Below, piece after piece: positions 35,695 through 45,627 of a stretch of DNA of 64,000 nt. The translations under genes and the position numbers were made by a program. Every line of letters begins with the position of its first letter. Within the stretch, counting starts at the first letter, position 1. The stretch is from the NCBI RefSeq assembly GCF_000179555.1, contig NZ_AECZ01000014.1, positions 51,354 to 115,353 on the forward strand, written 5' to 3'. The notes beneath the pieces were generated by a model. That model saw only the letters and a program-made list of their open reading frames with translations, had not been told where the DNA came from and did no database searches. Source of the DNA: Solidesulfovibrio fructosivorans JJ]. GTDB lineage: Bacteria; Desulfobacterota; Desulfovibrionia; Desulfovibrionales; Desulfovibrionaceae.

Positions 35695-35783
35695 GGGGGG
35701 TCCGGGGGCCCCTTGGCCCCTCGGCGGAGGGGTGCGGGGGAGGCAGCGCCTCCCCTGCCGGGGTTACAGGGGCAGCGCCCCTG
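35695..35783 (-). repeat. L module of the large repeat family, upstream of prmA
   Basis: There are three GC hairpins in the order of the reversed L module (GGGGGCCCCTTGGCCCCT; GGGGGAGGCAGCGCCTCCCC; CAGGGGCAGCGCCCCTG). Loops and several stem bases differ from 25084-25160 while pairing holds. It ends 21 bases before the prmA GTG, in what should be its 5' untranslated region, with no gene ending there. Confidence 0.65.
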
Positions 35784-35804
35784 CCCTTCATTTAAGGAGT
35801 ACGT

Positions 35805-36665
35805 GTGCGGACGTTACTGCGAGTGGACATCACCGTCCCCGATACCGGCGATCTGGCCGAGCGGGTGGAGGCCTGGCTGGCCGAACGCGCGGCCCAGGGC
35901 TGGGAGGAGACGCCGACGGACGACGGCGCGGCCGTGCGCTTCCGGGTGCATCTGGAAGACGGGCCGCCGGCCCGGGATTTCGCCGCCGCCGTGGGCGAGG
36001 ACTGGCCGGATATTCCCGTGGCCCTCGACACCCTCGAGGAAGAGGACTGGGGCGCGGCCTGGAAGGAATTTTTCACGCCCATCGCCGTGGGCGGCATCTA
36101 TGAGATATTGCCGCCCTGGCTGGCCGACACCGACACCGAAGGCCGCGCGCCCATCCTCATCGAGCCCAAGATGGCCTTTGGCACCGGGCACCACCCGACC
36201 ACGGCCCTTTGCCTGGAGGCCTTCGCCGCCTGCGCCGCGACCGGCCGCCTCGTCGCCGGGAAACGGTTTCTGGACCTCGGCACGGGTTCGGGCATCCTCG
36301 GCATCGGGCTCGCCAAGCTGGGCCTTACCGGCGTCGGCCTGGACATCGATCCCCAGGCGGTGTGGTGCGCGGCGGAAAACCTGCGCTTAAACGCCGTGGA
36401 CGAGGCCATGAGCCTGGCCGTCGGCGGCGTGGGGGCGGTTTCGCCGGAGGCCGTCTTCGACATCGTGGCCGCCAACATCCTGGCCGCGCCGCTCATCGCC
36501 ATGGCCCCCCGCCTGGCCGGCCACGTGGCCGCCGGCGGCGTGCTCGTCCTCTCCGGCATCCTGGTGGAGCAGGCCCCGGCCGTGGCCGCCGCCTACCGCG
36601 CCACAGGGCTGCCCGAGCCCGAGACACGCACCAGCGGGGAGTGGGCCGTGCTTGCCTGGCAATGA
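35805..36665 (+). CDS. prmA: Ribosomal protein L11 methyltransferase
   Basis: This is a 286-residue protein with an N-terminal substrate-recognition domain (about 1-90), then the linker and KMAFGTGHHPTTALCLE. The class I methyltransferase core follows: FLDLGTGSGILGIGLAKLG (SAM loop), GLDIDPQAV (ribose acid), and VAANILAAPLI (N-[IL]-L-A-x-P motif IV). It methylates lysines on ribosomal protein L11. The start is GTG 35805 behind AAGGAG at 35796-35801, immediately after an L repeat module. It lies 84 bases before the decarboxylase gene. Confidence 0.93.
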   Translation: MRTLLRVDITVPDTGDLAERVEAWLAERAAQGWEETPTDDGAAVRFRVHLEDGPPARDFAAAVGEDWPDIPVALDTLEEEDWGAAWKEFFTPIAVGGIYEILPPWLADTDTEGRAPILIEPKMAFGTGHHPTTALCLEAFAACAATGRLVAGKRFLDLGTGSGILGIGLAKLGLTGVGLDIDPQAVWCAAENLRLNAVDEAMSLAVGGVGAVSPEAVFDIVAANILAAPLIAMAPRLAGHVAAGGVLVLSGILVEQAPAVAAAYRATGLPEPETRTSGEWAVLAWQ

Positions 36666-36749
36666 GTTTACATTCGGAAAAAACGGGTTTACTAGGTCGC
36701 CTTGCCTTCACATAACCTTCTACCAAAACCGTGTTTCAAGGCTTAAGCC

Positions 36750-37700
36750 ATGCACCTGAAAAAACGCGTTCTCGTCACCGGCGGCGCCGGTTTCCTTGGT
36801 TCGCATCTGTGCGAACGGCTGATTAACGAGGGTTGCGACGTCATCTGCTTGGACAACTACTTCACCGGAGCCAAGCAAAACGTCAAACACCTGCTCGATA
36901 ATCCGCATTTCGAGCTCATGCGTCATGACATCACCTTTCCCCTGTACGTGGAAGTCGACGAGATCTTCAACTTGGCCTGCCCGGCCTCGCCCATCCACTA
37001 CCAGCACGACCCGGTCCAGACCACCAAGACGAGCGTGCACGGGGCCATCAACATGCTCGGGCTGGCCAAGCGGCTTCGGGCCAAGATCATGCAGGCCTCG
37101 ACTTCCGAGGTCTACGGCGACCCTTCCGTGCACCCGCAGCCCGAATCCTACTGGGGTAATGTCAACCCCATCGGTTTCCGCTCCTGCTACGACGAGGGCA
37201 AGCGCTGCGCCGAAACCCTTTTCTTCGACTACCACCGCCAGCACAACCTGCGCATCAAGGTGGCCCGGATCTTCAACACCTACGGGCCGCGCATGCACCC
37301 CAACGACGGCCGTGTGGTGTCCAACTTCATCATCCAGGCCCTTCGCGGCGAGCCGCTGACCGTTTACGGCCAGGGCCAGCAGACCCGGTCGTTTTGCTAC
37401 GTCGACGACCTCATCGAGGCGTTCCTGCGCCTGATGGACACCCCCGACGACTTCACCGGCCCGATCAACACCGGCAATCCCGGCGAGTTCACCATTCTGG
37501 AACTGGCCAAGATGGTCATCGAATACACCGGCTCGAAATCGACCATCGACTATCGGCCCCTGCCCAAGGACGACCCCAAGCAGCGCCGTCCGGACATCAC
37601 CCTGGCCAAGGCCAAGCTCGGCTGGGAGCCCAAGGTGCCGCTTTCCGAGGGCCTCAAGAAAACCATCGATTACTTTGACGCCTTCATGCGCGAAAAGTAG
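36750..37700 (+). CDS. UDP-glucuronate decarboxylase (UDP-xylose synthase family)
   Basis: This is a 316-residue extended SDR enzyme. NAD+ binding [11 protein letters not shown] (residues 9-19), catalytic Tyr/Lys in [11 protein letters not shown] (YxxxK), and the family-defining [20 protein letters not shown] and [15 protein letters not shown] blocks are all present. It converts UDP-glucuronate to UDP-xylose, a nucleotide-sugar donor. It is the first enzyme of the glycan cluster that runs to about 44.7 kb. A weak ribosome binding site precedes the ATG. Confidence 0.85.
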   Translation: MHLKKRVLVTGGAGFLGSHLCERLINEGCDVICLDNYFTGAKQNVKHLLDNPHFELMRHDITFPLYVEVDEIFNLACPASPIHYQHDPVQTTKTSVHGAINMLGLAKRLRAKIMQASTSEVYGDPSVHPQPESYWGNVNPIGFRSCYDEGKRCAETLFFDYHRQHNLRIKVARIFNTYGPRMHPNDGRVVSNFIIQALRGEPLTVYGQGQQTRSFCYVDDLIEAFLRLMDTPDDFTGPINTGNPGEFTILELAKMVIEYTGSKSTIDYRPLPKDDPKQRRPDITLAKAKLGWEPKVPLSEGLKKTIDYFDAFMREK

Positions 37701-37718
37701 CCGGGAACGGTCCGCTCA

Positions 37719-38702
37719 ATGACGCACGATGACGCCAGCCGCCGCGCCCCCGGGCGCGGCGGCAAAATTTCCCTTGTGGTCCCCGTGTACAACGAGGGCA
37801 AGGGCCTTTACGCGCTTCGCGACAGCGTGGTCGCGGTCATGGACGCCCTGCCCTACGATTGGGACTGCCTGTTCGTCGACGACGGCAGCCGCGACGACTC
37901 CTGGTCCATCGTCGAATCCCTGGTCGCCGCCGATCCCCGCTTCAAGGGGCTCATGTTTTCCCGCAACTTCGGCAAGGAGATGGCGCTGACCGCCGGGGTC
38001 GAGGCCTCCATCGGGGCGGACGCCGTCATCTGCCTCGACGCCGACCTCCAGCACCCGCCCGAGGTCATCCCCGAGCTCATCGCCAAGTGGGAGGAAGGCT
38101 ACGACATCGTGGCCACCATCCGCGAGAAGGTCGCCGACTACACCCTGGTCAAAAAAATCGGCTCCAAGGGCTTTTATTGGTTCATGCGCCGGTTCACCGA
38201 CCTCGACCTGCCCCCCAATTCCACGGACTTCCGCCTGCTGGACAAAAAGGTCGTGCGCACGCTCGCCAAGTTCACCGAAGGCTCGCGCATGTTTAGGGGC
38301 ATCATCGACTGGATGGGCTACAAAAAGACCTACATCTCCTTTTGCGCCCCGGCCAGAAGCCAGGGCGAGCCGGCCTATTCCGTCAAGAAGCTCTTCAATC
38401 TGGCCATAAACAGCTTCACCTCCTTTTCCCTGGTGCCGCTGCGGCTAACCGGCTACCTCGGTCTCGGCATCATGGCCGTGACCATCCCGCTGCTCGTGCT
38501 CATGGTCCTGGCCAACTGGTTCGTCGGGGCCAACATCACGCCCATCGCCTTTTTCACGGTCTTCAACACCCTGCTTATCGGCGTGGTCCTTTGCGCCCTC
38601 GGCATGATGTCCCTTTACATCGGCCACATCCACACCGAGGTCGTCAACCGGCCGCTTTATATCGTGCGCTGCCGCGCCGGAAACTGGGACGGGCAGCAGT
38701 GA
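37719..38702 (+). CDS. GT2 glycosyltransferase with two C-terminal membrane helices (GtrB/DPM-like)
   Basis: This is a 327-residue enzyme. The GT-A domain has ISLVVPVYNEGKGL, CLFVDDGSRDDSW and CLDADLQHPPEV (the DxD-like metal site) and, later, NSTDFRLLDKKV. Two membrane helices (about 248-268 and 283-308) lie at the C-terminus. This is typical of polyprenyl-phosphate sugar transferases that load a sugar onto undecaprenyl phosphate on the cytoplasmic side. The sugar is not predictable. The stop overlaps the next gene's start by GTGA, so the unit is coupled. Confidence 0.85.
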   Translation: MTHDDASRRAPGRGGKISLVVPVYNEGKGLYALRDSVVAVMDALPYDWDCLFVDDGSRDDSWSIVESLVAADPRFKGLMFSRNFGKEMALTAGVEASIGADAVICLDADLQHPPEVIPELIAKWEEGYDIVATIREKVADYTLVKKIGSKGFYWFMRRFTDLDLPPNSTDFRLLDKKVVRTLAKFTEGSRMFRGIIDWMGYKKTYISFCAPARSQGEPAYSVKKLFNLAINSFTSFSLVPLRLTGYLGLGIMAVTIPLLVLMVLANWFVGANITPIAFFTVFNTLLIGVVLCALGMMSLYIGHIHTEVVNRPLYIVRCRAGNWDGQQ

Positions 38703-39733
38703 TCCCGACAGCCATTCCCGACGCGCCCCTATTTTCCATCATCATCCCCTTCAAGGCGCCCGGCCCCTACCTCGTCGAAAGCCTGCCGCACCTGCTGGGG
38801 CTTATCGAGAAGGATTTCGAGGTCATCCTCCTGCCCGACGCGCCCATGGACGTCGCCGCCTACACGGACGACCCGCGCGTGCGCGCCGTGGCCACCGGCC
38901 CGGTTTCCCCGGCCGTCAAGCGCGACCGGGGCGCGCTCCAGGCGCTCGGGGCCTACCTCGCCTTCATCGACGACGATGCCTATCCCGACCCGGCCTGGCT
39001 GACCGTGGCCCGGGTGGCCTTCGAAGACGACCCGGGGCTTGCCGCCGTGGGCGGTCCGGCCGTAACCCCGCCCGACGATCCTTTCTGGGCCCGGGCCTCG
39101 GGCGCGGTGTTTTTAAGCCGCCTCACCGGTTTTCCCGAGCGCTACCGCCCCACTCCGCCAAGCCGGCTGGTGGACGACTGGCCCACCGTGAACCTCATCG
39201 TCTCCCGCGAGGCCTTTTTCGATGTCGGCGGTTTCGACACCGCCTGCTGGCCCGGCGAGGACACCAAGTTCTGCCTGGACCTGGTGCACAAGAAAGGCGG
39301 CGCGATCCGCTATCTGCCCGAACTTTTCGTTTGGCACCACCGCCGGCCGGGACTGAAAAAGCACCTGCGCCAGGTCGGCAACTACGGCCTGCACCGGGGG
39401 CATTTCGTGCGCGTGCATCCCGAGACCTCCCGCCGCCTGCGCTATTTCCTGCCGTCGTTGTGGGTGCTTTTCATCGCGGCTTCGATCCTGCACGGCCTGT
39501 TCGTGGCCGCCGGCGGCGTCTCCGCGCTCCCCTGCGCCGGAGAACTCATCGGCCTGGGGTTTGCCGCCTACGCCGTCTTTTTACTCTTGATCCTGGCCGA
39601 TCTCGTGCGTTTCGAGTCCCCGGCCGTCGCGCTCGCCGCTCTGCCCTTCGTGGCCCTTACCCACGTCTGGTACGGCCTGCGCTTTCTCTACGGCCTCACC
39701 AAGAAAAAACTGATCAGCAGTCTCGGCAGGTAA
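38699..39733 (+). CDS. GT2 glycosyltransferase (membrane-associated)
   Basis: This is a 344-residue enzyme. The GT-A domain has FSIIIPFKAPGPYL, AFIDDDAYPDPAWL (DxD) and GGFDTACWPGEDTKFCLDLV (GED base and acceptor motif). The C-terminal third has about three hydrophobic helices (around 244-264, 275-300 and 306-325) and ends with a Lys-rich tail. The GTG start overlaps the previous gene. Acceptor and donor are unknown; the location implies assembly of the same glycan. Confidence 0.8.
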   Translation: MIPTAIPDAPLFSIIIPFKAPGPYLVESLPHLLGLIEKDFEVILLPDAPMDVAAYTDDPRVRAVATGPVSPAVKRDRGALQALGAYLAFIDDDAYPDPAWLTVARVAFEDDPGLAAVGGPAVTPPDDPFWARASGAVFLSRLTGFPERYRPTPPSRLVDDWPTVNLIVSREAFFDVGGFDTACWPGEDTKFCLDLVHKKGGAIRYLPELFVWHHRRPGLKKHLRQVGNYGLHRGHFVRVHPETSRRLRYFLPSLWVLFIAASILHGLFVAAGGVSALPCAGELIGLGFAAYAVFLLLILADLVRFESPAVALAALPFVALTHVWYGLRFLYGLTKKKLISSLGR

Positions 39734-39734
39734 C

Positions 39735-41210
39735 ATGAAAATTTCCGTGGCTTATCCGCCGCTCGCCTCGGACAAGGGCACGCCGCTGCTCTCCCAGAAC
39801 CGCCAGTTCCAGTGGTTCACCAATCCGACCTACATCTATCCCATGGTGCCCTCCTACGCCGCGAGCCTGTGCGCCTCGCGCGGCCACAGCGTCACCTTCG
39901 ACGACGGCATCGCCGACGAGATGACCTACGACGCCTTCATGGCCGATCTGGTCAAAAAGGCCCCGGACCTGGTCGCCATGGAGACCAAGACCCCGGTCGT
40001 GACCAGGCACTGGAAGATCGTGGCCGACGTCAAGGCAAGGCTGCCCAAAGCGGCCGTGGTCCTCATGGGCGACCACGTCACGGCCCTGCCCCGGGAAACC
40101 ATGGAACAAAGTTCCGTGGATTACGTCATCGCCGGCGGCGACTTCGACTTCATCCTGGCCGATCTGGCCGACCACCTCGACGGCAAGGACGTGCCCATGC
40201 CGGCCGGCGTGTGGCGGCGCGAAGGGGGCGAGATCGTCGACGGCGGCATGGGGTCGCTCAACCACAACCTCGACGACCTGCCCTACATCGACCGCGACCT
40301 GACCAAATGGCAGCGCTACGCCTATAAAAACGGCAACTTCAAGTACACGCCCGGCACCTACGTCATGGCCGGCCGGGACTGCTGGTGGGGCCGCTGCACT
40401 TTTTGCTCCTGGACCACGCTCTTTCCGGGCGCGACCTACCGCACGGTTTCTCCCGAACGCCATGTGGCCGAGATCGAGCGGCTGGTGACCGAGCGCGGCG
40501 TGCGCGAAATTTTCGACGACTCCGGCTGTTTTCCGCGCGGAGCCTGGCTCGAGGAATTCTGCCAGCGGCTCATCGACAAGGGACTCCACAAGAAAGTCGT
40601 CATGGGCTGCAACATGCGGGTGGGCGAACTGACCCAGGACCAGTGGAACCTGCTCAAAAAAGCCAATTTCCGCTTCATCCTCATCGGCCTCGAATCCATG
40701 TCCCAGGCGACCCTCAACCGCCTGTGCAAGGGCATCAAGGTCGAACAGATCGAACAGACCGTGGCCATGGCCAAAAAGGCCGGCCTCGAGCCCCACATCA
40801 CCACCATGGTCGGCTATCCCTGGGAAACGCGCGAAGACGCCCGGCGCACCATCGACTTCGCCAAGTCGCTCTTTTCCAGAGGCCTGCTCAATACCTTGCA
40901 GGCCACCATCGTCGTCCCCTACCCGGGCACGCCGCTTTTCGCCGAAGCCAAGGAGAACGGCTGGCTGACCACGGAGAACTGGGACGAGTACGATATGCGG
41001 GCCTCGGTCTGGAAAAGTCCGATATCGAATGACGACGTGTTGCAATTCAAGGATGAGTTGTATAAGGCCGCATTGACGCCGGCGTTTATCGCACGCAAGA
41101 TCATGAGCATCCGCGATGTGGATGACGTGAAGTTCCTGTTCCGGGCCGCCGGCAAGCTCGTGGGGCATCTGCTCAACAAAAGCCGCAACAAGGATTGCGG
41201 CTGTAAATAA
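39735..41210 (+). CDS. B12-binding-domain radical SAM protein with C-x4-C-x2-C cluster motif
   Basis: This is a 491-residue protein. The N-terminal 170 residues resemble a cobalamin-binding Rossmann domain (SYAASLCASRGHSVTFDDG, VVLMGDHVTALP). The radical SAM core follows: RDCWWGRCTFCSW gives C-x4-C-x2-C rather than the usual C-x3-C-x2-C, then GVREIFDDSGCFPRG and FRFILIGLESMSQATL. The C-terminus ends NKDCGCK. Such proteins methylate or rearrange lipids, sugars or peptides. It begins 2 bases after a glycosyltransferase and probably modifies the cluster's product. Confidence 0.75.
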   Translation: MKISVAYPPLASDKGTPLLSQNRQFQWFTNPTYIYPMVPSYAASLCASRGHSVTFDDGIADEMTYDAFMADLVKKAPDLVAMETKTPVVTRHWKIVADVKARLPKAAVVLMGDHVTALPRETMEQSSVDYVIAGGDFDFILADLADHLDGKDVPMPAGVWRREGGEIVDGGMGSLNHNLDDLPYIDRDLTKWQRYAYKNGNFKYTPGTYVMAGRDCWWGRCTFCSWTTLFPGATYRTVSPERHVAEIERLVTERGVREIFDDSGCFPRGAWLEEFCQRLIDKGLHKKVVMGCNMRVGELTQDQWNLLKKANFRFILIGLESMSQATLNRLCKGIKVEQIEQTVAMAKKAGLEPHITTMVGYPWETREDARRTIDFAKSLFSRGLLNTLQATIVVPYPGTPLFAEAKENGWLTTENWDEYDMRASVWKSPISNDDVLQFKDELYKAALTPAFIARKIMSIRDVDDVKFLFRAAGKLVGHLLNKSRNKDCGCK

Positions 41211-41313
41211 GGCGAGCCCGCCGCATCCTTGCCGCCGTCATGACCCGACACCATCGCACAGCCGCCAGACAACGTCCGTCCGCCGACCATGCCGCAGGCG
41301 GGGAGCGTTAGCC

Positions 41314-42249
41314 TTGGACCGCGTATCGGTGGTGGTCACCACCAAAAACGAAGCCGCCAACATCGGCGCCTGTCTGGCGTCCGTGGCCGCCCAGGACTAC
41401 CCCCGGGAGTTCCTGGAGATCATCGTCGTCGATAACGCCAGCACCGACGACACCAAGGCCATCGCCGGCCGCCACGCCGACATCGTGCGCGACATGGGCC
41501 CGGAACGCTCGGCCCAGCGCAACCACGGCATGCTCGAGGTGGCGGGCGGGCGCTACGTCATGTTTCTCGACGCCGACATGATCCTCTCGCGCACCGTGGT
41601 GCGCCGCTGCGTGGAGAAAATGGCCGCCGGCCGCCATGTCGCGTTGCATATTCCGGAAATCGTGCTCGGCGCGGACTACTTTCCGTCCGTGCGCCGCTTC
41701 GAGCGCAGCTTCTACGACGGCACCGTTATCGACGGCGCCCGCTTCATCGCCAAGGACGCATTCGCCGCCGTGGGCGGCTTCGATACCTCCCTGACCGGCC
41801 CCGAGGACTGGGACCTGGACAAGAAGCTCAAACGCATCGGCACCATCGGCCTCCTGTCGCGCTACGATTTCGACGCGGTGGACGCCTATGTCGCCGGCCT
41901 GCCGCGCCAGGACTTTCTCGAAGACCTTATCCGCTTCGAGGAAAAAAGCGGCCAGGACACGCCCCTTCTTTTCCACAACGAAGCCGCTTTCGACCTCGTT
42001 CGCTACCTGAGGAAAAAGACGTACTACACGGGCAGCGCCGAGGCCTATATCGCCAAATGGACCGATCGGGACCCCGACGTCCGTCGCCAGTACGGCGCCG
42101 CCTATCGGTTTTTTGGCGTCTTTGTCGAACAAGGCCGCTACCGAAGGCTTCTTTCCCATCCGGGCAAAACCTTCGGCATGTATTTCCTGCGCTTTCTCGT
42201 GGGCGCGATGTTTCTGGCCAGAAGACCACGCCAGGCCGGAGCCGCGTAA
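41314..42249 (+). CDS. GT2 glycosyltransferase
   Basis: This is a 311-residue enzyme. The GT-A domain has VSVVVTTKNEAANIGACL, EIIVVDNASTDDT, MFLDADMIL (DxD) and GGFDTSLTGPEDWDLDKKL. The C-terminus is charged with one possible hydrophobic segment (GMYFLRFLVGAMFLARR). The start is TTG 41314 with GGGGAGC nine bases upstream, a plausible but rare start codon. It belongs to the glycan cluster. Confidence 0.8.
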   Translation: MDRVSVVVTTKNEAANIGACLASVAAQDYPREFLEIIVVDNASTDDTKAIAGRHADIVRDMGPERSAQRNHGMLEVAGGRYVMFLDADMILSRTVVRRCVEKMAAGRHVALHIPEIVLGADYFPSVRRFERSFYDGTVIDGARFIAKDAFAAVGGFDTSLTGPEDWDLDKKLKRIGTIGLLSRYDFDAVDAYVAGLPRQDFLEDLIRFEEKSGQDTPLLFHNEAAFDLVRYLRKKTYYTGSAEAYIAKWTDRDPDVRRQYGAAYRFFGVFVEQGRYRRLLSHPGKTFGMYFLRFLVGAMFLARRPRQAGAA

Positions 42250-42294
42250 GCCGTCCCCGGGACGCGCACCCAATCCGTCAAAAGGAGAACTCCT

Positions 42295-43362
<1,068 letters not shown>

Positions 43363-43385
43363 AGAAGAACGAGAAGAGAAAAGAT

Positions 43386-43500
43386 GCCTCCGGCGGCCGG
43401 GGGGCCACGGGCCCCCCGGTCCCCCCTTCTTGCGGGGCGGTTTGGAGGCCGGCGGCGCACGCCGCTTCGCGCCGAGCACGCCGACCTCCAAACCGCCCCG
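43386..43500 (+). repeat. Truncated large repeat: one L hairpin plus a 16-bp core-like stem
   Basis: CCGGGGGGCCACGGGCCCCCCGG-type L hairpin (about 43397-43420) is followed by a 16-bp perfect stem, CGGGGCGGTTTGGAGG (43433-43448) with its complement at 43485-43500. This stem takes the place of core stem P1 of the full copies but with a different sequence. The element starts 24 bases after the epimerase stop. Confidence 0.7.
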
Positions 43501-43577
43501 CGATAACGGATGTCCGACACCCCACCCAACCGTATCGTCGCGCACCCTTTAAGAGTTTTTTGGGAGGGTGGGGGTCC

Positions 43578-43619
43578 GGGGGAGGGAACCTTTTTTTGCA
43601 AAAAAAGGTTCCCTCCCCC
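43578..43619. repeat. B-type hairpin, lone copy
   Basis: GGGGGAGGGAACCTTTTTTT and its complement form a 20-bp perfect stem with GC at the loop centre, flanked by GGGGGTCC on the left as in composite unit 1. It lies 33 bases before the next epimerase gene, in its 5' region. Confidence 0.8.
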
Positions 43620-43652
43620 GGTTCCTCAATCCCCAAAAGGAGTCTCCATTCC

Positions 43653-44735
43653 ATGTCCATGTCCAAGTACCAGACGATGCTTGTCACCGGCGGGGCCGGG
43701 TTTGTCGGCAGCAATTTGGCTGTGGCCTTCAAGCGCCGCTATCCGGAGCTTACGGTCATCGTGCTGGACAATTTGAAGCGTCGGGGCTCGGAGTTCAACG
43801 TGCCGCGTCTGGCGGCCGAGGGCATCCGGTTCGTGCACGGCGACATCCGCAATCCCGAGGACATGGAGTTTACGGACAAGATCGACGTGCTGCTCGAGTG
43901 TTCGGCCGAGCCTTCGGTGCTGGCCGGTTTCGGCGGCTCGCCCAAGTATCTCATCAACACCAACCTGACGGGCACGATCAACTGCCTGGAGGTGGCGCGC
44001 AAGAACGCGGCCGATGTGGTGTTTCTTTCCACCAGCCGCGTCTATCCCTACGATCCGATCAACGCCATCCCGGTGCGTGAAGAGGAGTCGCGGTTTGTCT
44101 GGGACTGCGCCGACGGGCCGCGCGGCTGGTCCTCCGAGGGCCTCGACGTCGATTTCGACCTCAACGGTCCCAAGTCGATGTACGGCGCCACCAAGCTGTG
44201 CTCGGAATTCGTGTTGCGCGAATACGAGGCCATGTACGGCGTGCGGGCGGTAATCAACCGCTGCGGCGTGATCGCCGGCCCCTGGCAGTTCGGCAAGGTG
44301 GACCAGGGCGTCTTTTCCCTGTGGGTGCAGGCGCACTACTTCAAGCGCGGCCTGTCCTACATCGGCTTTGGCGGACTGGGCAAACAGGTGCGCGACCTGC
44401 TGCACGTCGACGACCTCTTTGACCTGCTCGACATACAGCTTGGCGACCTTGAGAAGGCCAAGGGGAAGGTGTACAACGTCGGCGGCGGGACGTTTTCCAG
44501 TCTGTCGCTCCTGGAAACCACGCGCCTTTGCGAGGAACTGACGGGCAACGCCATCGCCATCCGCAACGATCCCGTCAACCGCCCGGCCGATCTGGCCATC
44601 TACATCGGCGACAACAGGCGTGTGACGGCCGATTTCGGCTGGAAGCCGAAACGGGACGCGGCAACCATCCTGCGCGACCTGCTGGCCTGGGTCCGCGAGC
44701 ACGAAGCGAGCCTGAGGACGTTGGCGGGATTGTAG
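43653..44735 (+). CDS. NAD-dependent nucleotide-sugar epimerase (second)
   Basis: This is a 360-residue extended SDR. NAD binding VTGGAGFVGSNLAVAF starts at residue 11, VLDNLKRRG gives the ribose-binding acid, and the catalytic Tyr/Lys is in SMYGATKLCSEF. It also has LLECSAEPSVLAGFGG and VYNVGGGTFSSLSLLE. It resembles CDP-paratose/CDP-tyvelose 2-epimerases. The ATG at 43653 is preceded by AAAGGAG. The B hairpin and L module separate it from the first epimerase, so it may have its own transcript. Confidence 0.75.
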   Translation: MSMSKYQTMLVTGGAGFVGSNLAVAFKRRYPELTVIVLDNLKRRGSEFNVPRLAAEGIRFVHGDIRNPEDMEFTDKIDVLLECSAEPSVLAGFGGSPKYLINTNLTGTINCLEVARKNAADVVFLSTSRVYPYDPINAIPVREEESRFVWDCADGPRGWSSEGLDVDFDLNGPKSMYGATKLCSEFVLREYEAMYGVRAVINRCGVIAGPWQFGKVDQGVFSLWVQAHYFKRGLSYIGFGGLGKQVRDLLHVDDLFDLLDIQLGDLEKAKGKVYNVGGGTFSSLSLLETTRLCEELTGNAIAIRNDPVNRPADLAIYIGDNRRVTADFGWKPKRDAATILRDLLAWVREHEASLRTLAGL

Positions 44736-44778
44736 CACGCCGGCCTCCTTGAGGCCCGGATTCGGCCAAGGAGGCTAC

Positions 44779-45621
44779 ATGATGCATCGCAAGGTCGATC
44801 GCCAGCGCATGGAGGCGGACGCGCGCGCCATTCGCGAAAACATCAGCCGCGCCCGGGGCTATCTGCGGCGCGACGATCTGTATCGCTGCATCGACGCGGC
44901 CAACGACGCCCTGGGGCTCAAAATCTCCCGCACGGCCCTTGGCCTCGCCCGCTCCGAGGTGGACCTGCTTTTCGCGGAAATGTGCGACGATTTCAGCCGC
45001 CATCCCCGGGTGGTCTCGTTTCTGAGCGGCATCGGCATCACCACCACCCCCTTTCTGCGCTACAAGCCCGGGGACGAAATCATCCTGGTGAAAAGGCTGA
45101 CCGCGCTGCGCCTCAAGATGGAGGAAGCCGAGCGGCGCGACCAGGAGCATTCGGCCAAGCGGCGCGGCCAGCAAAAGGAAGAATGGCTGCGCCTGGGCCG
45201 TGAGCATCTGGCCCAACAGAGCTTTCCCAAGGGCAAGGTCTATCTGCGGCGGGTGGCGGAAACGTTCGGCGCGGAAGAAGGCGTCATCCGCGACGTGGGC
45301 GCGCTGTTTCTCGAAGCCGGGCTTTTGACCGAAGCGGCGGAGATGTTTTCCCTGGCCATCGAGCGCTTTCCCAATGACCAGCAGGCCTGGCGGCTCGGCA
45401 TCGACGCCTGGGATTCGATGGGCGAATTCAAGAAGGCCGAGGAGCTCTACCTGGGGGCGGTCAGAAGTTTCGGCGGCCATCCCAAGACCTTTCTCAACAT
45501 CGCCAAGTTCTACCTCAAGTGGAACCGCAAGGACGACGCCTACGACTACGCCTGCCGCGCCCTGGACCAGGACCCGGATCTGGCCGAGGCCAAGGAAATC
45601 CGCGACAAGCTGGATCGGTAG
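44779..45621 (+). CDS. TPR-type helical repeat protein
   Basis: This is a 280-residue cytoplasmic protein. The N-terminal 130 residues are helical and basic (NISRARGYLRRDDLYRCIDA), and the C-terminal part (about 145-275) has three to four TPR-like helical pairs (LLTEAAEMFSLAIERFPNDQ, MGEFKKAEELYLGAVRSF and DAYDYACRALDQDPDLAEAK). It probably mediates protein contacts. The ATG at 44779 is behind AAGGAGG. It is the last gene on this strand and converges on mnmE 6 bases away. Confidence 0.7.
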   Translation: MMHRKVDRQRMEADARAIRENISRARGYLRRDDLYRCIDAANDALGLKISRTALGLARSEVDLLFAEMCDDFSRHPRVVSFLSGIGITTTPFLRYKPGDEIILVKRLTALRLKMEEAERRDQEHSAKRRGQQKEEWLRLGREHLAQQSFPKGKVYLRRVAETFGAEEGVIRDVGALFLEAGLLTEAAEMFSLAIERFPNDQQAWRLGIDAWDSMGEFKKAEELYLGAVRSFGGHPKTFLNIAKFYLKWNRKDDAYDYACRALDQDPDLAEAKEIRDKLDR

Positions 45622-45627
45622 GGTTCC

